Shown here piece by piece: positions 1 to 9,600 of a DNA stretch of 64,000 bases (positions within the stretch are counted from its first letter, which is position 1; each line of letters opens with the position of its first letter). The stretch comes from Auanema rhodensis (lineage: Eukaryota; Nematoda; Chromadorea; Rhabditida; Rhabditidae): positions 18,608,501-18,672,500 of the forward strand of contig OZ059899.1 in assembly GCA_964057225.1 (NCBI GenBank). Reading direction: 5' to 3'. The position numbers were made by a program, and so were the translations under genes. The notes beneath the pieces were generated by a model. It was not told the origin of the DNA. It ran no database searches and worked only from the letters and a program-made list of their open reading frames with translations.

Positions 1-208
1 AAGACGATGGACAATGTTATTCAACGAAAAAATTAATTCTCCAGGGTGAAAATCGAGGATGTAATTGTGAACTTATATCAGTTGATATCTCGGTGCATTT
101 TTAAGCTAGCGCAAATCTGATAACACAGATCGACGCAGCGTAAAAATCCGCATCGAATGCACTATACAACATTGAGAAACGCTTAATACAAAAATTAGTT
201 ATGATCGT
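1..208. repeat. Partial monomer at left edge (unit 144-351)
   Basis: Base 1 aligns with base 352, exactly one period away, so the window opens inside a monomer at unit 144. It carries 184C and the GATGTAATT form of the unit 201-209 arm, and the private CGTAAAAATCC form near unit 283 that occurs only in the first 4.4 kb. Nothing non-satellite precedes it in the window. Confidence 0.95.
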
Positions 209-230
209 TTGAAAAATGATGCATTAGTGT

Positions 231-258
231 ATGTTGAGTTTCCATGTACACTCAACAT
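231..258 (+). repeat. 9-bp perfect inverted repeat, hairpin or cruciform potential (unit 23-50)
   Basis: ATGTTGAGT (231-239) and ACTCAACAT (250-258) are perfect reverse complements around a 10-nt loop, TTCCATGTAC. The structure is present in nearly every monomer. Common class variants fall in the loop (unit 32 T to C; unit 41 C to T) or just outside (unit 22). Class C changes the end pair to G-T (unit 23). The arms are broken in the 13 X monomers (unit 24) and in monomers 103 and 152 (unit 30). Confidence 0.85.
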
Positions 259-265
259 TGCTTCC

Positions 266-344
266 AAAAACATTTTTACAAAAATTTTTCCGAAAATTTT
301 CGAAACAATTTCGCAAAAAGTAGATGTTTTTAGATTCCTTTTTT
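266..344. other. A/T-tract cluster, candidate intrinsically bent DNA (unit 58-136)
   Basis: Runs of five or six A or T are centred near unit 60, 67, 76, 87, 109, 121 and 133, many about 10-12 bp apart and so close to the helical repeat. Phased A-tracts are known to bend DNA and are common in satellites. The cluster recurs in every monomer, although the middle part (unit 82-104) is also where class-defining substitutions concentrate. Confidence 0.55.
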
Positions 345-408
345 CAAGGCAAAGACGATGGACAATGTTATTCAACGAAAAAATTAATTCTGCAGGGTGA
401 AAATCGAG

Positions 409-430
409 GATATAAGTGTGAACTTATATC
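409..430 (+). repeat. 9-bp perfect inverted repeat with 4-nt loop (unit 201-222)
   Basis: GATATAAGT (409-417) and ACTTATATC (422-430) pair perfectly around GTGA. This perfect form occurs in monomers with CTGCAGGG at unit 182-189. Monomers with CTCCAGGG usually have GATGTAAGT (one G-T pair), GATGTAATT or GATGCAAGT (further mismatches). X monomers have TATATT in the right arm, which leaves a G-T pair at the base. The right arm also matches the following GATAT (unit 227-231), giving an alternative 5-bp hairpin. Confidence 0.85.
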
Positions 431-491
431 AGTTGATATCTCGGTGCATTTTTAAGCTAGCGCAAATCTGATAACACAGATCGACGCAGCT
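418..491. other. Low-variation core of the monomer (unit 210-283)
   Basis: From the loop of the second hairpin to the end of GACGCAGCT, almost all copies are identical. It contains GATATC, GTGCATTTTT, GCTAGC and ATCTGATAACACAGAT. Exceptions I saw are few: 222T in X monomers, GGTAGC (249G) in zones 3-7, CGGTACAT near 10270, TTTTCAAGC in three zone-1 copies, TTTTTGAGC near 13791, AGTGCAAAT in four copies, AGCACAAAT near 39420 and a doubly changed copy near 31010-31022. The segment at unit 85-204 is far more variable. Constraint by a bound protein is one explanation; recent homogenisation is another. Confidence 0.6.
466..481 (+). repeat. 5-bp inverted repeat (unit 258-273)
   Basis: ATCTG (466-470) and CAGAT (477-481) pair around ATAACA. 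It lies in the least variable part of the monomer. The only change to it I noticed is GATAAAACAGATC near 31007, which shortens no arm but alters the loop. It is short, so it may not form alone, but its near-invariance is notable. Confidence 0.6.
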
Positions 492-636
492 TAAAAATCC
501 GCATCGAATGCACTATACAACATTGAGAAACGCTTAATACAAAAATTAGTTATGATCGTTTGAAAAATGATGCATTAGTGTATGTTGAGTTTCCATGTAC
601 ACTCAACATTGCTTCCAAAAACATTTTGACAAAAAT

Positions 637-648
637 TTTTCCGGAAAA
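637..648. repeat. 12-bp palindrome TTTTCCGGAAAA in P/Q-class monomers (unit 78-89)
   Basis: In monomers with 85G the tract region contains the perfect palindrome TTTTCCGGAAAA (example at 637-648). In other classes it reads TTTTTCCGAAAAA or TTTTTCCAAAAAA, so this small dyad is class specific. It sits in the centre of the A/T-tract cluster. Confidence 0.7.
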
Positions 649-3600
649 TTTCGAAACAATTTCGCAAAAAGTAGATGTTTTTAGATTCCTTTTTCCAAGG
701 CAAAGACGATGGACAATGTTATTCAACGAAAAAATTAATTCTCCAGGGTGAAAATCGAGGATGCAAGTGTGAACTTATATCAGTTGATATCTCGGTGCAT
801 TTTTAAGCTAGCGCAAATCTGATAACACAGATCGACGCAGCGTAAAAATCCGCATCGAATGCACTATACAACATTGAGAAACGCTTAATACAAAAATTAG
901 TTATGATCGTTTGAAAAATGATGCATTAGTGTATGTTGAGTTTCCATGTACACTCAACATTGCTTCCAAAAACATTTTTACAAAAATTTTTCCGAAAATT
1001 TTCGAAACAATTTCGCAAAAAGTAGATGTTTTTAGATTCCTTTTTTCAAGGCAAAGACGATGGACAATGTTATTCAACAAAAAAATTAATTCTCCAGGGT
1101 GAAAATCGAGGATGTAAGTGTGAACTTATATCAGTTGATATCTCGGTGCATTTTTAAGCTAGCGCAAATCTGATAACACAGATCGACGCAGCTTAAAATT
1201 CCGCATCGAATGCACTATACAACATTGAGAAACGCTTAATACAAAAATTAGTTATGATCGTTTGAAAAATGATGCATTAGTGTATGTTGAGTTTCCATGT
1301 ACACTCAACATTGCTTCCAAAAACATTTTGACAAAAATTTTTCCGGAAAATTTCGAAACAATTTCGCAAAAAGTAGATGTTTTTAGATTCCTTTTTCCAA
1401 GGCAAAGACGATGGACAATGTTATTCAACGAAAAAATTAATTCTCCAGGGTGAAAATCGAGGATGCAAGTGTGAACTTATATCAGTTGATATCTCGGTGC
1501 ATTTTCAAGCTAGCGCAAATCTGATAACACAGATCGACGCAGCTTAAAAATCCGCATCGAATGCACTATACAACATTGAGAAACGCTTAATACAAAAATT
1601 AGTTATGATCGTTTGAAAAATGATGCATTAGTGTATGTTGAGTTTCCATGTACACTCAACATTGCTTCCAAAAACATTTTGACAAAAATTTTCCCTAAAA
1701 ATTTCAAAATAATTTCACAAAAAGTAGATTTTTTTAGATTCCTTTTTCCAAGGCAAAGACGATGGACAATGTTATTCAACGAAAAAATTAATTCTGCAGG
1801 GTGAAAATCGAGGATATAAGTGTGAACTTATATCAGTTGATATCTCGGTGCATTTTTAAGCTAGCGCAAATCTGATAACACAGATCGACGCAGCTTAAAA
1901 ATCCGCATCGAATGCACTATACAACATTGAGAAACGCTTAATACAAAAATTAGTTATGATCGTTTGAAAAATGATGCATTAGTGTATGTTGAGTTTCCAT
2001 GTACACTCAACATTGCTTCCAAAAACATTTTGACAAAAATTTTTCCGAAAAATTTCAAAATAATTTTGCAAAAAGTAGATGTTTTTAGATTCCTTTTTTC
2101 AAGGCAAAGACGATGGACAATGTTATTCAACGAAAAAATTAATTCTCCAGGGTGAAAATCGAGGATGTAAGTGTGAACTTATATCAGTTGATATCTCGGT
2201 GCATTTTTAAGCTAGCGCAAATCTGATAACACAGATCGACGCAGCGTAAAAATCCGCATCGAATGCACTATACAACATTGAGAAACGCTTAATACAAAAA
2301 TTAGTTATGATCGTTTGAAAAATGATGCATTAGTGTATGTTGAGTTTCCATGTACACTCAACATTGCTTCCAAAAACATTTTGACAAAAATTTTTCCGGA
2401 AAATTTCGAAACAATTTCGCAAAAAGTAGATGTTTTTAGATTCCTTTTTCCAAGGCAAAGACGATGGACAATGTTATTCAACGAAAAAATTAATTCTCCA
2501 GGGTGAAAATCGAGGATGCAAGTGTGAACTTATATCAGTTGATATCTCGGTGCATTTTCAAGCTAGCGCAAATCTGATAACACAGATCGACGCAGCTTAA
2601 AAATCCGCATCGAATGCACTATACAACATTGAGAAACGCTTAATACAAAAATTAGTTATGATCGTTTGAAAAATGATGCATTAGTGTATGTTGAGTTTCC
2701 ATGTACACTCAACATTGCTTCCAAAAACATTTTTACAAAAATTTTTCCGGAAAATTTCGAAACAATTTTGCAAAAAGTAGATGTTTTTAGATTCCTTTTT
2801 CCAAGGCAAAGACGATGGACAATGTTATTCAACGAAAAAATTAATTCTGCAGGGTGAAAATCGAGGATATAAGTGTGAACTTATATCAGTTGATATCTCG
2901 GTGCATTTTTAAGCTAGCGCAAATCTGATAACACAGATCGACGCAGCTTAAAAATCCGCATCGAATGCACTATACAACATTGAGAAACGCTTAATACAAA
3001 AATTAGTTATGATCGTTTGAAAAATGATGCATTAGTGTATGTTGAGTTTCCATGTACACTCAACATTGCTTCCAAAAACATTTTGACAAAAATTTTTCCG
3101 AAAAATTTCAAGATAATTTTGCAAAAAGTAGATGTTTTTAGATTCCTTTTTTCAAGGCAAAGACGATGGACAATGTTATTCAACGAAAAAATTAATTCTC
3201 CAGGGTGAAAATCGAGGATGTAAGTGTGAACTTATATCAGTTGATATCTCGGTGCATTTTTAAGCTAGCGCAAATCTGATAACACAGATCGACGCAGCGT
3301 AAAAATCCGCATCGAATGCACTATACAACATTGAGAAACGCTTAATACAAAAATTAGTTATGATCGTTTGAAAAATGATGCATTAGTGTATGTTGAGTTT
3401 CCATGTACACTCAACATTGCTTCCAAAAACATTTTTACAAAAATTTTTCCGGAAAATTTCGAAACAATTTTGCAAAAAGTAGATGTTTTTAGATTCCTTT
3501 TTCCAAGGCAAAGACGATGGACAATGTTATTCAACGAAAAAATTAATTCTCCAGGGTGAAAATCGAGGATGCAAGTGTGAACTTATATCAGTTGATATCT

Positions 3601-6600
3601 CGGTGCATTTTCAAGCTAGCGCAAATCTGATAACACAGATCGACGCAGCTTAAAAATCCGCATCGAATGCACTATACAACATTGAGAAACGCTTAATACA
3701 AAAATTAGTTATGATCGTTTGAAAAATGATGCATTAGTGTATGTTGAGTTTCCATGTACACTCAACATTGCTTCCAAAAACATTTTGACAAAAATTTTTC
3801 CGAAAAATTTCAAAATAATTTTGCAAAAAGTAGATGTTTTTAGATTCCTTTTTTCAAGGCAAAGACGATGGACAATGTTATTCAACGAAAAAATTAATTC
3901 TCCAGGGTGAAAATCGAGGATGTAAGTGTGAACTTATATCAGTTGATATCTCGGTGCATTTTTAAGCTAGCGCAAATCTGATAACACAGATCGACGCAGC
4001 GTAAAAATCCGCATCGAATGCACTATACAACATTGAGAAACGCTTAATACAAAAATTAGTTATGATCGTTTGAAAAATGATGCATTAGTGTATGTTGAGT
4101 TTCCATGTACACTCAACATTGCTTCCAAAAACATTTTGACAAAAATTTTTCCGGAAAATTTCGAAACAATTTCGCAAAAAGTAGATGTTTTTAGATTCCT
4201 TTTTCCAAGGCAAAGACGATGGACAATGTTATTCAACGAAAAAATTAATTCTCCAGGGTGAAAATCGAGGATATAAGTGTGAACTTATATCAGTTGATAT
4301 CTCGGTGCATTTTTAAGCTAGCGCAAATCTGATAACACAGATCGACGCAGCGTAAAAATCCGCATCGAATGCACTATACAACATTGAGAAACGCTTAATA
4401 CAAAAATTAGTTATGATCGTTTGAAAAATGATGCATTAGTGTATGTTGAGTTTCCATGTATACTCAACATTGCTTCCAAAAACATTTTGACAAAAATTTT
4501 TCCGAAAAATTTCAAAATAATTTTGCAAAAAGTAGATGTTTTTAGATTCCTTTTTTCAAGGCAAAGACGATGGACAATGTTATTCAACGAAAAAATTAAT
4601 TCTGCAGGGTGAAAATCGAGGATATAAGTGTGAACTTATATCAGTTGATATCTCGGTGCATTTTTAAGCTAGCGCAAATCTGATAACACAGATCGACGCA
4701 GCTTAAAAATCCGCATCGAATGCACTATACAACATTGAGAAACGCTTAATACAAAAATTAGTTATGATCGTTTGAAAAATGATGCATTAGTGTATGTTGA
4801 GTTTCCATGTACACTCAACATTGCTTCCAAAAACATTTTTACAAAAATTTTTCCGGAAAATTTCGAAACAATTTCGCAAAAAGTAGATGTTTTTAGATTC
4901 CTTTTTTCAAGGCAAAGACGATGGACAATGTTATTCAACAAAAAAATTAATTCTCCAGGGTGAAAATCGAGGATGTAAGTGTGAACTTATATCAGTTGAT
5001 ATCTCGGTGCATTTTTAAGCTAGCGCAAATCTGATAACACAGATCGACGCAGCTTAAAATTCCGCATCGAATGCACTATACAACATTGAGAAACGCTTAA
5101 TACAAAAATTAGTTATGATCGTTTGAAAAATGATGCATTAGTGTATGTTGAGTTTCCATGTACACTCAACATTGCTTCCAAAAACATTTTTACAAAAATT
5201 TTTCCGGAAAATTTCGAAACAATTTCGCAAAACGTAGATGTTTTTAGATTCCTTTTTTCAAAGCAAAGACGATGGACAATGTTATTCAACGAAAAAATTA
5301 ATTCTGCAGGGTGAAAATCGAGGATATAAGTGTGAACTTATATCAGTTGATATCTCGGTGCATTTTTAAGCTAGCGCAAATCTGATAACACAGATCGACG
5401 CAGCTTAAAAATCCGCATCGAATGCACTATACTACATTGAAGAACGCTTAATACAAAAATTAGTTATGATCGTTTGAAAAAAGATGCATTAGTGTATGTT
5501 GAGTTTCCATGTATACTCAACATTGCTTCCAAAAACATTTTGACAAAAATTTTTCCGAAAAATTTCAAAATAATTTTGCAAAAAGTAGATGTTTTTAGAT
5601 TCCTTTTTTCAAGGCAAAGACGATGGACAATGTTATTCAACGAAAAAATTAATTCTCCAGGGTGAAAATCGAGGATGTAATTGTGAACTTATATCAGTTG
5701 ATATCTCGGTGCATTTTTAAGCTAGCGCAAATCTGATAACACAGATCGACGCAGCTTAAAAATCCGCATCGAATGCACTATACAACATTGAGAAACGCTT
5801 AATACAAATATTAGTTATGATCGTTTGAAAAATGATGCATTAGTGTATGTTGAGTTTCCATGTACACTCAACATTGCTTTCAAAAACATTTTGACAAAAA
5901 TTTTTCCGAAAAATTTCAAAATAATTTTGCAAAAAGTAGATGTTTTTAGATTCCTTTTTTCAAGGCAAAGACGATGGACAATGTTATTCAACGAAAAAAT
6001 TAATTCTGCAGGGTGAAAATCGAGGATATAAGTGTGAACTTATATCAGTTGATATCTCGGTGCATTTTTAAGCTAGCGCAAATCTGATAACACAGATCGA
6101 CGCAGCTTAAAAATCCGCATCGAATGCACTATACAACATTGAGAAACGCTTAATACAAAAATTAGTTATGATCGTTTGAAAAATGATGCATTAGTGTATG
6201 TTGAGTTTCCATGTACACTCAACATTGCTTCCAAAAACATTTTTACAAAAATTTTTCCGGAAAATTTCGAAACAATTTCGCAAAAAGTAGATGTTTTTAG
6301 ATTCCTTTTTTCAAGGCAAAGACGATGGACAATGTTATTCAACAAAAAAATTAATTCTCCAGGGTGAAAATCGAGGATGTAAGTGTGAACTTATATCAGT
6401 TGATATCTCGGTGCATTTTTAAGCTAGCGCAAATCTGATAACACAGATCGACGCAGCTTAGAAATCCGCATCGAATGCACTATACAACATTGAGAAACGC
6501 TTAATACAAAAATTAGTTATGATCGTTTGAAAAATGATGCATTAGTGTATGTTGAGTTTCCATGTACACTCAACATTGCTTTCAAAAACATTTTGACAAA

Positions 6601-9600
6601 AATTTTTCCGAAAAATTTCAAAATAATTTTGCAAAAAGTAGATGTTTTTAGATTCCTTTTTTCAAGGCAAAGACGATGGACAATGTTATTCAACGAAAAA
6701 ATTAATTCTGCAGGGTGAAAATCGAGGATATAAGTGTGAACTTATATCAGTTGATATCTCGGTGCATTTTTAAGCTAGCGCAAATCTGATAACACAGATC
6801 GACGCAGCTTAAAAATCCGCATCGAATGCACTATACAACATTGAGAAACGCTTAATACAAAAATTAGTTATGATCGTTTGAAAAATGATGCATTAGTGTA
6901 TGTTGAGTTTCCATGTACACTCAACATTGCTTCCAAAAACATTTTTACAAAAATTTTTCCGGAAAATTTCGAAACAATTTCGCAAAAAGTAGATGTTTTT
7001 AGATTCCTTTTTTCAAGGCAAAGACGATGGACAATGTTATTCAACAAAAAAATTAATTCTCCAGGGTGAAAATCGAGGATGTAAGTGTGAACTTATATCA
7101 GTTGATATCTCGGTGCATTTTTAAGCTAGCGCAAATCTGATAACACAGATCGACGCAGCTTAAAATTCCGCATCGAATGCACTATACAACATTGAGAAAC
7201 GCTTAATACAAAAATTAGTTATGATCGTTTGAAAAATGATGCATTAGTGTATGTTGAGTTTCCATGTACACTCAACATTGCTTCCAAAAACATTTTTACA
7301 AAAATTTTTCCGGAAAATTTCGAAACAATTTCGCAAAAAGTAGATGTTTTTAGATTCCTTTTTTCAAGGCAAAGACGATGGACAATGTTATTCAACGAAA
7401 AAATTAATTCTGCAGGGTGAAAATCGAGGATATAAGTGTGAACTTATATCAGTTGATATCTCGGTGCATTTTTAAGCTAGCGCAAATCTGATAACACAGA
7501 TCGACGCAGCTTAAAAATCCGCATCGAATGCACTATACTACATTGAAAAACGCTTAATACAAAAATTAGTTATGATCGTTTGAAAAAAGATGCATTAGTG
7601 TATGTTGAGTTTCCATGTATACTCAACATTGCTTCCAAAAACATTTTGACAAAAATTTTTCCGAAAAATTTCAAAATAATTTCGCAAAAAGGAGATGTTT
7701 TTAGATTCCTTTTTTCAAGGCAAAGACGATGGACAAAGTTATTCAACGAAAAAATTAATTCTGCAGGGTGAAAATCGAGGATATAAGTGTGAACTTATAT
7801 CAGTTGATATCTCGGTGCATTTTTAAGCTAGCGCAAATCTGATAACACAGATCGACGCAGCTTAAAAATCCGCATCGAATGCACTATACAACAGTGAGAA
7901 ACGCTTAATACAAAAATTAGTTATGATCGTTTGAAAAATGATGCATTAGTGTATGTTGAGTTTCCATGTACACTCAACATTGCTTCCAAAAACATTTTGA
8001 CAAAAATTTTTCCGAAAAATTTCAAAATAATTTTGCAAAAAGTAGATGTTTTTAGATTCCTTTTTTCAAGGCAAAGACGATGGACAATGTTATTCAACGA
8101 AAAAATTAATTCTCCAGGGTGAAAATCGAGGATGTAATTGTGAACTTATATCAGTTGATATCTCGGTGCATTTTTAAGCTAGCGCAAATCTGATAACACA
8201 GATCGACGCAGCTTAAAAATCCGCATCGAATGCACTATACAACATTGAGAAACGCTTAATACAAAAATTAGTTATGATCGTTTGAAAAATGATGCATTAG
8301 TGTATGTTGAGTTTCCATGTACACTCAACATTGCTTCCAAAAACATTTTGACAAAAATTTTTCCGAAAAATTTCAAAATAATTTTGCAAAAAGTAGATGT
8401 TTTTAGATTCCTTTTTTCAAGGCAAAGACGATGGACAATGTTATTCAACAAAAAAATTAATTCTCCAGGGTGAAAATCGAGGATGTAAGTGTGAACTTAT
8501 ATCAGTTGATATCTCGGTGCATTTTTAAGCTAGCGCAAATCTGATAACACAGATCGACGCAGCTTAAAATTCCGCATCGAATGCACTATACAACATTGAG
8601 AAACGCTTAATACAAAAATTAGTTATGATCGTTTGAAAAATGATGCATTAGTGTATGTTGAGTTTCCATGTACACTCAACATTGCTTCCAAAAACATTTT
8701 TACAAAAATTTTTCCGGAAAATTTCGAAACAATTTCGCAAAAAGTAGATGTTTTTAGATTCCTTTTTTCAAGGCAAAGACGATGGACAATGTTATTCAAC
8801 AAAAAAATTAATTCTCCAGGGTGAAAATCGAGGATGTAAGTGTGAACTTATATCAGTTGATATCTCGGTGCATTTTTAAGCTAGCGCAAATCTGATAACA
8901 CAGATCGACGCAGCTTAAAATTCCGCATCGAATGCACTATACAACATTGAGAAACGCTTAATACAAAAATTAGTTATGATCGTTTGAAAAATGATGCATT
9001 AGTGTATGTTGAGTTTCCATGTACACTCAACATTGCTTCCAAAAACATTTTTACAAAAATTTTTCCGGAAAATTTCGAAACAATTTCGCAAAAAGTAGAT
9101 GTTTTTAGATTCCTTTTTTCAAGGCAAAGACGATGGACAATGTTATTCAACAAAAAAATTAATTCTCCAGGGTGAAAATCGAGGATGTAAGTGTGAACTT
9201 ATATCAGTTGATATCTCGGTGCATTTTTAAGCTAGCGCAAATCTGATAACACAGATCGACGCAGCTTAAAATTCCGCATCGAATGCACTATACAACATTG
9301 AGAAACGCTTAATACAAAAATTAGTTATGATCGTTTGAAAAATGATGCATTAGTGTATGTTGAGTTTCCATGTACACTCAACATTGCTTCCAAAAACATT
9401 TTTACAAAAATTTTTCCGGAAAATTTCGAAACAATTTCGCAAAAAGTAGATGTTTTTAGATTCCTTTTTTCAAGGCAAAGACGATGGACAATGTTATTCA
9501 ACGAAAAAATTAATTCTGCAGGGTGAAAATCGAGGATATAAGTGTGAACTTATATCAGTTGATATCTCGGTGCATTTTTAAGCTAGCGCAAATCTGATAA

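Larger units (their letters stand above)
209..400 (+). other. Recurrent 63-codon open frame, probably not a gene (first copy)
   Basis: Each monomer has an open frame from TTG (unit 1) to TGA (unit 190-192) that encodes a basic, Lys/Asn/Phe/Ile-rich peptide beginning KNDALVYVEFPC. It has no ATG at its head; the in-frame TGA at unit 315-317 and TAG at unit 250-252 lie upstream. I see no signal peptide, domain or motif. Thirteen of 182 copies have TAA at codon 8. Class variants are mostly amino-acid changing. All copies are the same length because the monomer is, so repetition is not evidence of selection. I regard it as non-coding. Confidence 0.3.
209..559 (+). repeat. Reference monomer (monomer 1) used for unit coordinates
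   Basis: First complete unit, 351 bp, about 32.5% G+C by my count. In order: unit 1-22 lead-in with the NsiI site ATGCAT (11-16); unit 23-50 a 9-bp inverted repeat; unit 58-136 a stretch dense in A and T tracts; unit 137-200 a mixed segment with a class-dependent PstI site CTGCAG (182-187); unit 201-222 a second 9-bp inverted repeat; unit 227-232 GATATC; unit 223-283 the least variable block, including GCTAGC (248-253) and a 5-bp inverted repeat (258-273); unit 284-351 a linker with several class markers (286, 289, 290, 294, 295, 311, 315, 316, 319, 323, 332, 345). The start point is arbitrary. This copy has an uncommon arrangement near unit 85-91. Confidence 0.95.
1..5473. repeat. Array zone 1: heterogeneous monomers with private variants (monomers 1-15)
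   Basis: This zone has markers not seen later in the window: CGTAAAAATCC instead of CTTAAAAATCC near unit 283 (for example at 138, 841, 2245, 3295, 4001, 4351); TTTTCAAGC instead of TTTTTAAGC near unit 245 (about 1505, 2556, 3610); CCAAGG instead of TCAAGG at unit 136; and GATGCAAG at unit 201-208. P-like and L-like monomers alternate irregularly. Monomer 5 (1613-1963) is the most divergent, with CCCTAAAAATT in the tract region and a T-expanded unit 115-121. The zone ends where class I first appears at 5474. Confidence 0.8.

Noticed and set aside
209-400. 63-codon frame repeated in each monomer as a small protein gene family
   Set aside because: It has no ATG (TTG at the head), no recognisable domain or signal, amino-acid-changing class variants, and a stop at codon 8 in 13 copies. 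Its recurrence follows from the 351-bp repeat itself.
411-418. TATAAG as a TATA box in 204A monomers
   Set aside because: It is part of the 9-bp inverted repeat in an AT-rich sequence and has no gene downstream. AT-rich satellites give such matches by chance.
209-559. CENP-B box
   Set aside because: The essential CGGG of the NTTCGNNNNANNCGGGN motif is absent on both strands of the reference monomer. TTCGAAACAATTTCG in many copies resembles only the first half.
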